Shown here: one piece after another, positions 1 through 6,294 of the stretch
How the letters are laid out: every line of letters starts with the position of its first letter
Numbering within the stretch: position 1 is the first letter of the stretch
Assembly (NCBI GenBank): GCA_030671095.1
Contig: DAOVAK010000142.1
Coordinates: 1 to 7,039 of the forward strand
Direction of reading: 5' to 3'
Source of the DNA: Deltaproteobacteria bacterium
GTDB taxonomy: Bacteria; Desulfobacterota; DSM-4660; Desulfatiglandales; HGW-15
DNA length: 7,039 nt
Program-made: the position numbers and the translations under genes
The notes under the pieces: model-generated
The model's input: only the letters and a program-made list of their open reading frames with translations
What the model was told of the DNA's origin: nothing
Database searches by the model: none

Positions 1-81
1 AAGGTTTTCAGTTTCATCAATGCTCATTTTTGGAGTCAACAAATCGTGAGATCCAAAAAGCCTGGAAAAATTGCCATGTTT

Positions 82-209
82 TTTACCCTTCTGGAAAGCC
101 GAGGATACTGCATCTCCTTTGTTGTCAAGGGTTCGCGGTAGGTTACTACAGCTTCACCCTTGACGCCGTGGATCTGCAGCATCCTCGACTTTTGCAACGT
201 CAGGGTAAA
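82..209. repeat. long imperfect inverted repeat upstream of the flavoprotein gene
   Basis: Two arms of about 51 and 54 nt (82-132 and 156-209) are largely complementary around a 23-nt centre. Three matching blocks keep the same order in both arms. TTTACCCT (82-89) pairs with 202-209. CGAGGATACTGCA (100-112) pairs with 177-189 with one mismatch. GTCAAGGGT (124-132) pairs perfectly with 156-164. The centre holds a small GTAG-GTTA-CTAC hairpin (138-149). The element ends 23 nt before the flavoprotein start. It could be a decayed miniature mobile repeat or a structured 5' leader; the sequence alone does not decide. A TTG-started frame runs through the whole element but looks like a by-product of it. 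No convincing sigma-70 promoter is visible in 1-232. Confidence 0.75.
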
Positions 210-232
210 GCTAATAGAAAAGAAGTGCCAGC

Positions 233-1513
233 ATGACAGCGATGAAAGTGGTGGTTATTGGTAACGGCATAGGAGGGTTCAGCGCGGCATCCAACATCCG
301 CCATTTAGATGACAACTGTGAAGTCATGATGATTTCCACTGAGAAAACGCCCCTCTATTCAGCCTGTGTACTCCCCGAGTATATCTCCGGCAAAATTCGC
401 AGAGAAAACACCTTTGTAAAAGAAGAGGGCGACTACAAACAACTAGGGGTCCATACGCTTTTCGGCCATGAAGTAAAAGAGATCGACGCCCATGCCAAGA
501 AAGTGACCATAGATGATGGAAAGGCTCTCCCATTTGACAGGCTTGTTCTTGCAACAGGCAGCGAAGCCATTAGTCTTGGTGAACCCAAAAAGGGGGTATT
601 CAAGGTTAAAACCCTGAAGGATGCTGATGACATCATCGCGCATGAGGGCAGGAAGGCAGTCGTGGTCGGCTCTGGGGCCATTGGGATCGAGGTGGCCATA
701 GCCCTCTATCATAGGGGATACGAAGTAACCATTGTGGAGATGATGGATCAAATCTTACCCCTTGTTTTGGATCAGAAAGCAGCGGTCAAGGTTCAGGGTA
801 TTCTCGGGGAGCATGGAATAAAGGTCCTTAATGGTGAATGTGCGGAGTCGATCCTTGGTCAGGATCGAGTTGAAGGGCTGCGGACCGACAAGCGGGAACT
901 GGAATGCGATGCGCTTATATGTGCGCTGGGGATGCGGCCAAAAGTGGAATTGGCTCAAGAGGCAGGCATTAAGTTAGGTAACGCAGGCGGTATCCTGGTA
1001 GACTCCCATCTGCAGAGCAGCTTGTCAGGGATTTACGCGTGTGGTGATTGCGTGGAGGCCAATGATATTCTAACAGGAAAACCCTCCCTGAATCTGTTCT
1101 GGCACAATGCGAATTGTCAAGGGTCGGTGGCTGGCCGAAACTGTACAGGTCTTACCACTGAATATCCAGGATCGGGGAGGTTATTGAACGTGGATATCTT
1201 TGGGAATCACGTGGTTGGGTTTGGTTATACGCAATCCGCATTGGATAAATTCAGGGAGAAAAGGCCTATCAGCGGCAAGCTTGATGAGGCTTCAATCCTG
1301 GAGGGTGAAAGAGACGGGGGATATTACCGCTTGGTCATCCTTGGAGATAGATGCATTGGAGGGCAATTTATCAACATAAAAAGGGACTTAGGCCTACTTT
1401 GGGCGCTTATGTTTCGAGGAAAGAGTATCAAAGAACTTCTTAGGCTTTTTGAGAATACAGAAGTGATGAGCCGCAGGCCATACCTATTCCGGCTCAGGCC
1501 TTTTTTTGTATAG
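233..1513 (+). CDS. FAD/NAD(P)-binding oxidoreductase, AorC-like (pyridine nucleotide-disulfide oxidoreductase family)
   Basis: This 426-residue (about 46 kDa) soluble flavoprotein probably passes electrons between NAD(H) and iron-sulfur partners. The N-terminal Rossmann fold shows VVVIGNGIGG (residues 6-15) for FAD. LATGS at 106-110 is the usual crossover motif. The NAD domain has GSGAIG (146-151), followed at its second strand by Glu169, which favours NADH over NADPH. YACGDC at 268-273 is the second FAD contact. Cys45 in YSACVLPEY sits where NADH oxidase and CoA-disulfide reductase relatives carry their redox Cys. Size and context (polyferredoxin and AOR-family genes downstream) fit the FAD subunit AorC of Aromatoleum AOR; that assignment is inference. 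ATG 233 has a weak AGAAG 7 nt upstream; ATG 242 (MKVVVIG) is an alternative that keeps the whole FAD motif. NADH oxidase or nitrite-reductase-type reductase are less specific alternatives. Confidence 0.87.
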   Translation: MTAMKVVVIGNGIGGFSAASNIRHLDDNCEVMMISTEKTPLYSACVLPEYISGKIRRENTFVKEEGDYKQLGVHTLFGHEVKEIDAHAKKVTIDDGKALPFDRLVLATGSEAISLGEPKKGVFKVKTLKDADDIIAHEGRKAVVVGSGAIGIEVAIALYHRGYEVTIVEMMDQILPLVLDQKAAVKVQGILGEHGIKVLNGECAESILGQDRVEGLRTDKRELECDALICALGMRPKVELAQEAGIKLGNAGGILVDSHLQSSLSGIYACGDCVEANDILTGKPSLNLFWHNANCQGSVAGRNCTGLTTEYPGSGRLLNVDIFGNHVVGFGYTQSALDKFREKRPISGKLDEASILEGERDGGYYRLVILGDRCIGGQFINIKRDLGLLWALMFRGKSIKELLRLFENTEVMSRRPYLFRLRPFFV

Positions 1514-1517
1514 GTAT
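1480..1517 (+). other. 8-bp inverted repeat across the flavoprotein stop codon
   Basis: ATACCTAT (1480-1487) is perfectly complementary to ATAGGTAT (1510-1517). The 22-nt loop contains GGCTCAGGCC followed by seven T, and the TAG stop (1511-1513) lies in the right arm. The T-run is inside the loop rather than after the stem, so this is not a standard rho-independent terminator. It may be chance or a weak mRNA 3' structure. Confidence 0.3.
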
Positions 1518-1660
1518 TGAGAAACATGGCGAAAGTAATGGTCACCCAACATGTTGTCCACACGGAGCTCTGAAAATTCCTCCCCCCATCAGAGACTGTG
1601 TCGCAATTGAACAAAACTGTCATTCCGGGCGAGCAGATCGATGTTGGGCGAGACCCGTGG

Positions 1661-1693
1661 TTCGACAGGCTCACCACCCTGAGCGAAGTCGAA
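1661..1693. repeat. nested TTCGAC...GTCGAA palindrome
   Basis: This 33-nt hairpin sequence has an outer TTCGAC/GTCGAA stem and an inner GCTC/GAGC stem (1669-1672 with 1681-1684) around the loop ACCACCCT. It lies in the left arm of the larger palindrome, between ACCCG and GAATCC. The right arm has no counterpart there: CCGGGATCCAG is continuous on its reverse complement. It therefore looks like an insertion of one repeat family into another. I recognise this as a common dispersed intergenic repeat in anaerobe genomes, from memory and not from a search. Confidence 0.8.
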
Positions 1694-1745
1694 GGGGAAT
1701 CCAGGAAGCTAGCGGAAAATCAACTCATTCTGGATCCCGGCTCGC

Positions 1746-1762
1746 GTCCCGCTCCGCGGGAC
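1746..1762. repeat. local hairpin in the right arm of the large repeat
   Basis: GTCCCGC-TCC-GCGGGAC is a perfect 7-bp GC-rich stem with a 3-nt loop. The corresponding stretch of the left arm (about 1631-1650) has lost this symmetry. No U-run follows, so it is not a typical intrinsic terminator, though it could still affect readthrough between the flanking genes. Confidence 0.7.
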
Positions 1763-1857
1763 TTGGCCGGGATGACGCATTACGACACAGCCTCCCAGGG
1801 GAGGGGATAAGATTTACGAGATAGGATTTAGCAAACAGAAAGGAGTGAGGGAAAGAG

Positions 1858-2346
1858 ATGGAAAAGGCCCTGGTTATTCATCCTGAAAAGTGTACGGGCT
1901 GCCATGCATGTGAGATGATCTGTTCTTTGACCCATGAGAATGCGTGTGACCCGAATCTGTCCAGAATTGGGATCATGAAAACAAGAGGTGGCGGAACCCA
2001 TGAAAACATCCCGGTTGTTTGTCAGCAGTGCCATGATCCCATATGTGCGGATGTCTGTGTCATGGGTGCCATATCCAAAAATGAGGAGACGGGAGCGCTC
2101 GTGGTCAATGAAGATCTGTGCGTGGGTTGCAAAACCTGCGTCATAGCCTGTCCGTTGGGTGGCGTTTTGTACCATTATATAAAAGGATGTGCCATAAAAT
2201 GCGATCTCTGCGGCGGTGACCCAGAGTGTGTGAAATCCTGTCTCTATGGTGCGTTAGAGTATTTGCAGATGGATGAATGGGGAAGGAAGGAACGGCTCAA
2301 AGGAGCGGAGAACCTAGGTAGAATATTCGAGGTCGTGTATAAATAA
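1858..2346 (+). CDS. four-cluster ferredoxin-like electron transfer subunit (AorA/HycB/DmsB type)
   Basis: This 162-residue (about 18 kDa) cytoplasmic iron-sulfur protein is a predicted carrier of four [4Fe-4S] clusters. Four Cys groups are visible: C12-x2-C15-x2-C18-x3-C22; C55-x2-C58-x4-C63-x3-C67; C88-x2-C91-x2-C94-x3-C98-Pro; and C115-x2-C118-x5-C124-x3-C128. This is the layout of the DmsB/HycB polyferredoxin family. Cys30 and Cys111 are extra. There is no signal peptide or membrane segment. AGGAG (1841-1845) and GAGGGA (1847-1852) precede the ATG. Lying just ahead of the AOR-family gene and matching AorA in size and cluster number, it is probably the electron wire between the tungsten site and the flavoprotein. 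In Aromatoleum, AorA subunits polymerise into a filament; whether this one does is unknown. Other redox partners are possible. Confidence 0.93.
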   Translation: MEKALVIHPEKCTGCHACEMICSLTHENACDPNLSRIGIMKTRGGGTHENIPVVCQQCHDPICADVCVMGAISKNEETGALVVNEDLCVGCKTCVIACPLGGVLYHYIKGCAIKCDLCGGDPECVKSCLYGALEYLQMDEWGRKERLKGAENLGRIFEVVYK

Positions 2347-2350
2347 CCTT

Positions 2351-2428
2351 GGAGTATTGGAGTATTGGTGATCGAGGAAGATTTGCAAAGTTTGTCTCTC
2401 TCTTGTTTTTACATTACTCCATTACCCC
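2351..2428. repeat. imperfect inverted repeat made of tandem 8-base units
   Basis: The left arm is GGAGTATT twice in tandem (2351-2366), followed by GG. The right arm, ATTACTCC then ATTACCCC (2413-2428), is its reverse complement at 13 of 16 positions. The 46-nt spacer contains a CT-rich stretch. It begins 4 nt after the polyferredoxin stop and ends 30 nt before the AOR start. The short gap and lack of a terminator suggest cotranscription through it. It may be a small dispersed repeat or a structure that tunes expression of the catalytic gene relative to its partner. Confidence 0.65.
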
Positions 2429-2445
2429 TAAAAATGTGTCTTTGT

Positions 2446-2451
2446 AAGGAG
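2446..2451 (+). promoter_or_regulatory. ribosome binding site of the AOR gene
   Basis: AAGGAG lies 7 nt before ATG 2459. A second ATG follows at once (2462), so the protein starts Met-Met or Met; the spacing suits the first. Confidence 0.8.
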
Positions 2452-2458
2452 ATGAGTC

Positions 2459-4423
2459 ATGATGGTAGGAGGCTATGCAGGGCAAATATTATATATCGAT
2501 TTGACAAAGGAAGAGATTAGGAAAGAGCCCTTGGACCTGGATATGGCCAAGAAATTTTTGGGGGGCTTTGGACTCAACTGCAAATTGGCCTGGGATCTTC
2601 TGGATCCTGATGTGGACCCCTATTCCCCGGATAATATGATCTTTATGGGCATGGGACCTATGATTGGGACAGCGGCGCCTGTTTCCAACAAGAATTCTGT
2701 GGTGAGCAAGTGGCCATCTACGGGCACCATATCACCCGGAACATCTGGAGGGGATTTCGGGATCCAGGTGAAGCTCTCTGGTTACGATGAAGTGATCATT
2801 AAAGGTAAAGCAAAAAGACCGGTTTACATCAAAATCAACGGCGATAATGTGCAAATCTGCGATGCCAGCGAGCTATGGGGCAAGGACACTTACGAGACCA
2901 CTGATATGCTGTGGGAAAAGCACGGACGAAATTACGCTGTTGTTGCCATGGGAACGGCTGGGGAGCGTCTAGTGAATACGACCATATGTCTGGTGGACAA
3001 AGTCAGTACCTGGGGCAAGGGTGGCCTGCCAGCGATCATGGGCTCTAAGAATCTTAAGGCCTTTATAGCATATGGGAATAAAGGCATCAAAGTGGTGGAC
3101 CCTAAGCGGTTGATAGAACGAACACGCATCATTCAGGAGCGCTTCAAAAGCCATCCAGATTATGAGAAGCTCGTAGACCTGGGAACCATGGATGGCTTTC
3201 CAGGATGGGCCGATGTGCACGGCATGTCCATAAACAACTGGACAGGACGATTTCCTACGGAGGAGGCCTATCGTTTATACAGCCCTGAATACTATCTTGA
3301 GAATATCAAAGCAGGCAGATCCTCTGATCCCACCTGTCCGGTGGGATGTAAGGATCACGTGAAAATTAAGAAGGGAGAATATGCCGGAACCGAGGCCTGG
3401 GTATCATCCTTCTACGGACGAGTGGTTCATATGGCAGCCCGCTGTCAGGTGGGCAGTTACGAGAAAAATGTGAAGGCACAGGAATATTTTCAGCGTACCG
3501 GACTCTGCATCCATTCTTATACGGCCCTCATTGACTGGGCAGTTGAACTCTATGAGAGAGCAATCTTAACCAAAGAGGACACTGGTGGTGTGGAACTGAA
3601 GCATGATTTTGAAACCACCATGTATTTGGCGGAGCAAGCAAACAAGCATGAGGGGCTCGGAGGGATCCTGTCTCAAGGTTACAAAAAAGCGATTCAAGAT
3701 ATCGGCCGAGGATGTGAAAGGTACGCGATTCATGTCAAAGGCATGGAGCCCCTTTATGATCCTCGGATCAATCGGGTCAGCGGTCCTGAACTTAACCAGG
3801 TGGTTAACCCACGGGGTGCTCATGCGCCCCAGGGCTGTATCACATTATACATGTCAAAGGATTTACCTGCCGAAAAATACAGACCTTGGCTCGAAGATAG
3901 GGGTGTGTCTGCGGATGCCTTAGGGAGGATATTTCCGCGGCCCGGCTATTTTAATATAGCCAGAATGCTCCCTTACGGTGAAGACTTTGTGGTCTTCACG
4001 AACTCGGCTGGACTGGGGTGTCTGAGAGGTCGCGTGGACAGCTTCATGAAGGGTGAAGACTGGCCAGAGATCTATTCGGCAGTCACCGGATTTGAAACCT
4101 CTCTTGAGGAGTTTAGAGAGGCTTCAAGACGGATCTATAACTTATACAAGGCGTTGAACGTCCGGCTGGGGTTTTCTCGTAAGGATGATGTGTTTCCTGA
4201 GAGATGGTTTGAACCGCTCGAGACTTCCGACAGAGGGACCATGGTCCTTTGTGACTATTTCGGGTCACCCCTCTCCAAGGAAGACTGCGAAAAACTACTG
4301 GACGACTACTATGATGAGAGAGGATGGGATATTGAGACAGGGATGCCGACGAAAGAAACCCTTGTGGAGACAGGTTTGAAAGATGTGGCCGAAGATCTCA
4401 AAAAGAGGGGCTTTATTAAGTAA
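2459..4423 (+). CDS. aor: aldehyde ferredoxin oxidoreductase family tungsten enzyme, divergent
   Basis: This 654-residue protein has full family length and is probably the catalytic subunit that interconverts aldehydes and carboxylic acids at a tungsten-bis-pterin site in the cytoplasm. Domain 1 is intact: GGFGLNCKLAWD (35-46), SNKNSVVSKWPSTG (76-89), GGDFG (97-101) and GKGGLPAIMGSKNLKAF (186-202). Glu312 in GTEAW and His455 in PRGAH align with catalytic Glu313 and His448 of Pyrococcus furiosus AOR; HVKGMEPLYDPR (425-436) is also typical. The cluster site is unusual. Cys293, Cys297 and Cys521 match three of the four ligands, but the first ligand position is Asp290 (GAT, 3326-3328). The first pterin motif, usually DxxGLD, reads QRTGLC (345-350). 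Context suggests AorB. BamB-type benzoyl-CoA reductase subunits are the same family and length but keep a CxxCxxxC motif, so that role is less likely. The substrate is unknown. Confidence 0.94.
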   Translation: MMVGGYAGQILYIDLTKEEIRKEPLDLDMAKKFLGGFGLNCKLAWDLLDPDVDPYSPDNMIFMGMGPMIGTAAPVSNKNSVVSKWPSTGTISPGTSGGDFGIQVKLSGYDEVIIKGKAKRPVYIKINGDNVQICDASELWGKDTYETTDMLWEKHGRNYAVVAMGTAGERLVNTTICLVDKVSTWGKGGLPAIMGSKNLKAFIAYGNKGIKVVDPKRLIERTRIIQERFKSHPDYEKLVDLGTMDGFPGWADVHGMSINNWTGRFPTEEAYRLYSPEYYLENIKAGRSSDPTCPVGCKDHVKIKKGEYAGTEAWVSSFYGRVVHMAARCQVGSYEKNVKAQEYFQRTGLCIHSYTALIDWAVELYERAILTKEDTGGVELKHDFETTMYLAEQANKHEGLGGILSQGYKKAIQDIGRGCERYAIHVKGMEPLYDPRINRVSGPELNQVVNPRGAHAPQGCITLYMSKDLPAEKYRPWLEDRGVSADALGRIFPRPGYFNIARMLPYGEDFVVFTNSAGLGCLRGRVDSFMKGEDWPEIYSAVTGFETSLEEFREASRRIYNLYKALNVRLGFSRKDDVFPERWFEPLETSDRGTMVLCDYFGSPLSKEDCEKLLDDYYDERGWDIETGMPTKETLVETGLKDVAEDLKKRGFIK

Positions 4424-4500
4424 GTCAAATTTTTTCTTCACATAGTTGAATAGTCTTTTCCTGAGTTTCTAGGGCAATTGACAATCAGCACCCTTTCAAA

Positions 4501-4507
4501 AAGGAGG
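4501..4507 (+). promoter_or_regulatory. ribosome binding site that selects a GTG start
   Basis: AAGGAGG is 10 nt before GTG 4518. An ATG at 4510 is too close and in another frame that stops after nine codons. The next in-frame ATG (4551) would leave the site 43 nt away. The GTG start is therefore preferred. Confidence 0.75.
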
Positions 4508-4517
4508 GCATGACAAG

Positions 4518-5951
4518 GTGGGCGAGGATGAGCGATTGATCGCAGATTTGATGTCCATTGTGAATAAGGAAAACCTTTCTGCCGATATCTATGAAAGGAT
4601 AGCTTACGGCCAGGATGGGATACAACCTGATCTGGAGCCGAACGAGATACCTGCTGTTGTCGTAAAACCTAGCTCAGCGGAAGACGTCTCGAAGGTGGTG
4701 AAATATGCCAACCAGCAGAAGACCCCTATTTACATCCACGGCGCTGGCACGGCCTTTAAGGGTTCATCCAGGCCCAAACGTCCCGGCAGCATTTTACTGA
4801 GCACAGAGGGGCTTACGACTATAGCGCTGCATGAAGAAGATATGTATTTTGAAGCAGGTGCCGGCACAAACCAGTATGAACTGGAAAAATTGCTTCTAAG
4901 TCGTGGGTACATGTTGCCTATGAACGTGGGAAGCAAGTACTCAGCCACTATAGGAGGTGCGGTCTCTATTAACACCATTGGCCACATGGTAGATATATGT
5001 TTGGGCAAAATCATAGACCATGTGATGGGCTTAGAGGTCGTTCTCCCAAACGGCGAGATTATTGAAACAGGTACAAGAAGCATGAGAAGACCTGCTGGAA
5101 TCGACTATACGAGATTCTTTGCGGGCATGGAGGGCGTATTCGGAATCATTACCAAAGTGAGGATGCGCCTCATTCCCAATTACAAAAAGGCTTATCTTGT
5201 AGGGTTCTTTCCCGAGCTCACTGACATTGCCCGTGCCTTTATGAAACTTTACAGAGAAAAGTTACCTCCTCCGTTGTATGGCGAGCTGTTAGAAAAGAAA
5301 GCTTGCATAGCACCATTCAGGCTAAGGGGACTGGGAGAGCCTAAGGGACACATGGGGTTAGCCATTACAATTGGCCATACGCAGGAAGATGCCGACAAAC
5401 AGGCTGAGAACGTTGTTAGCATTTTCAAGGCTGAAAACGCCATTGAAGCCCGTGTCGTCAAATCTCCTAAAGAACAAGAGGATTATTGGGCAGCCCGTGA
5501 CAATATTTTGAATATACTCCAGACGCCGGAAGGAGAGGAAAAGCTGCTACCAATGGGAGCTCTGGAGACCTCCGTACCGCTAAGTCATCTGGCTGATGTC
5601 ATAGATTATTTCAGGACGGGGCATACCTACAGTACTCTACATGAAGCCAAATTATTCATTTACGGTCATGTGGGCACGTGTGACCTTCACGGATTGTGGT
5701 GTACCCCTGCAAGCTGGCCTTTAGAAAAAAGACTTCAGTGTAGGAATGAAGCTCTCCAGCTAGAAAAGGAGGTAAATCTGATGTGGGGATGTGCATCTGG
5801 AGAAGTGGGACAGACAGCTATGAGAATAGGATTCTTACGGGAGAGATGGGGGGAAGCAGCTTACGCCATGCTCATGGATATCAAGAAGGCCATCGACTCA
5901 AACAACATCCTAAATCCTGGCAATTTGGAAGGTGATGGCCATGAAATCTGA
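4518..5951 (+). CDS. FAD-linked oxidase, GlcD/D-2-hydroxyacid dehydrogenase-like
   Basis: This 477-residue VAO/PCMH-family flavoprotein is expected to oxidise a small organic acid or alcohol and pass electrons to iron-sulfur partners. The FAD domain spans about 42-220: IHGAGTAFKGSS (73-84), ATIGGAVSINTIG (143-155), GLEVVLPNGE (171-180) and FFAGMEGVFGIITKVRMRL (200-218). The C-terminal oxidase domain ends in NNILNPGNLEG (462-472). His384, His391 and Glu429 match the metal ligands of D-2-hydroxyglutarate dehydrogenase (HxGDGNxH and GEHG motifs). The motifs themselves have changed to HVGTCDLH and GEVGQ, losing the His after the Glu and the Asn after the second His. GlcD-type chemistry is therefore uncertain. 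The gene starts with GTG, lies 94 bp after the AOR gene with no visible terminator between, and overlaps the next gene. With the next two genes it resembles a GlcD plus split-GlcF module. Confidence 0.9.
   Translation: MGEDERLIADLMSIVNKENLSADIYERIAYGQDGIQPDLEPNEIPAVVVKPSSAEDVSKVVKYANQQKTPIYIHGAGTAFKGSSRPKRPGSILLSTEGLTTIALHEEDMYFEAGAGTNQYELEKLLLSRGYMLPMNVGSKYSATIGGAVSINTIGHMVDICLGKIIDHVMGLEVVLPNGEIIETGTRSMRRPAGIDYTRFFAGMEGVFGIITKVRMRLIPNYKKAYLVGFFPELTDIARAFMKLYREKLPPPLYGELLEKKACIAPFRLRGLGEPKGHMGLAITIGHTQEDADKQAENVVSIFKAENAIEARVVKSPKEQEDYWAARDNILNILQTPEGEEKLLPMGALETSVPLSHLADVIDYFRTGHTYSTLHEAKLFIYGHVGTCDLHGLWCTPASWPLEKRLQCRNEALQLEKEVNLMWGCASGEVGQTAMRIGFLRERWGEAAYAMLMDIKKAIDSNNILNPGNLEGDGHEI
5927..5932 (+). 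promoter_or_regulatory. ribosome binding site inside the FAD-oxidase gene
   Basis: GGAAGG within the last codons of the upstream gene lies 8 nt before ATG 5941. Two earlier in-frame starts, GTG 5932 and ATG 5935, overlap or sit too near the site, so 5941 is the likely start. Such an overlap suggests coupled translation. Confidence 0.65.
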
Positions 5952-6294
5952 CCAGACTCAAGAGACAGATCATATAAAGGAAATGGAAACGGAGATATTG
6001 AGCTATATACAGACCTGTATTAATTGCAGGATGTGTGTCCACATGTGCCCCACGTACGAGGGCTGGGTTGCTCACAGTCCTTTTGGTAGGCTCGCGGCAA
6101 TCAACCTCCATCTAAAGTATGAATTGGGGAGCGAAGAGGCGTTGAGCCGCCTGCTATTTGAATGTGCGACCTGTCGCAGATGCCAGGAGAGATGCAAGAT
6201 GCTATCTACCAATGTAACCCCCGCAGACGTTATCATAAAAACAAGACAGTTACTGGCTAGGAAGGCATTGGCTAAAGAAAGGGATGGATCATGA
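5941..6294 (+). CDS. HdrC/GlpC-like protein with two [4Fe-4S] clusters
   Basis: This 117-residue protein has two 4Fe-4S motifs: CINCRMCVHMCP with Cys26, 29, 32 and 36, and CATCRRCQERC with Cys75, 78, 81 and 85. Between them, HSPFGRLAAINL (45-56) is the helical linker usual in HdrC and in the N-terminal parts of GlpC, GlcF and LutB. The second motif lacks the usual Pro after the last Cys. There is no signal peptide or transmembrane helix. It overlaps the FAD-oxidase gene by 11 nt and shares ATGA with the HdrB-like gene, so the three are almost certainly translated together. Its likely role is to relay electrons from the flavoprotein to the CCG-domain subunit. The two neighbours together correspond to one GlcF/GlpC polypeptide. 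A start at 5932 would add three residues. Confidence 0.88.
   Translation: MKSDQTQETDHIKEMETEILSYIQTCINCRMCVHMCPTYEGWVAHSPFGRLAAINLHLKYELGSEEALSRLLFECATCRRCQERCKMLSTNVTPADVIIKTRQLLARKALAKERDGS

Larger units (their letters stand above)
1576..1810. repeat. large imperfect palindromic intergenic repeat
   Basis: This element occupies most of the 344-bp gap between the flavoprotein and polyferredoxin genes, where I see no convincing gene. Its arms match in nested order. CTGTGTCGCAAT (1596-1607) pairs with 1779-1790 (11 of 12). GTCATTCCGGGC (from 1619) is mirrored by GCCGGGATGAC (1766-1776). GAATCCAG (1697-1704) faces CTGGATCC (1730-1737). The outermost C-rich run (1579-1587) faces a G-rich run (1798-1806). 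The centre (about 1705-1729) is an unpaired loop. The left arm is interrupted by a separate palindrome, while the right arm carries its own local hairpin. Conserved sub-blocks, divergent spacers and a complete lack of protein homology indicate a dispersed non-coding repeat of MITE or REP type. Its translated frames contain the FDRLTTLSEVEG and MVSLSNHG strings typical of falsely called repeat proteins. Confidence 0.85.

Noticed and set aside
1..49. Open frame ending in TGA 47-49 that could be the tail of an upstream gene
   Set aside because: Only about 15 codons are visible and the peptide has no recognisable character; the window edge prevents a decision.
30..236. 68-codon open frame with a TTG start, overlapping the flavoprotein start by ATGA
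   Set aside because: It runs through the 82-209 inverted repeat, has no clear ribosome site or recognisable motif, and its composition follows the palindrome. It is more likely an accident of the repeat.
1324..1677. 117-codon minus-strand frame starting MVSLSNHG
   Set aside because: Its start is the other strand of the same repeat and the rest is antisense to the flavoprotein gene. It is a typical false call.
1661..1762. Start of a CRISPR array or a rho-independent terminator
   Set aside because: There are no regularly spaced identical direct repeats, and no T-run follows the hairpins; the structure is an inverted repeat.
1598..1810. 70-codon plus-strand frame in the gap after the flavoprotein gene
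   Set aside because: It lies wholly within the palindromic repeat. Its FDRLTTLSEVEG string is the translation of the dispersed TTCGAC repeat.
2459..4423. BamB-type class II benzoyl-CoA reductase subunit
   Set aside because: Family and length agree, but the cluster motif differs, and the neighbours (a four-cluster ferredoxin, an NAD-flavoprotein and GlcD/HdrBC-like proteins) include no identifiable BamD-I or aromatic-degradation gene within the window. AOR-type assignment fits better.
4424..4517. Promoter with TTGACA at about 4475-4480 ahead of the FAD-oxidase gene
   Set aside because: No TATAAT-like element is present at a suitable distance before the ribosome site, so a separate promoter is not supported.
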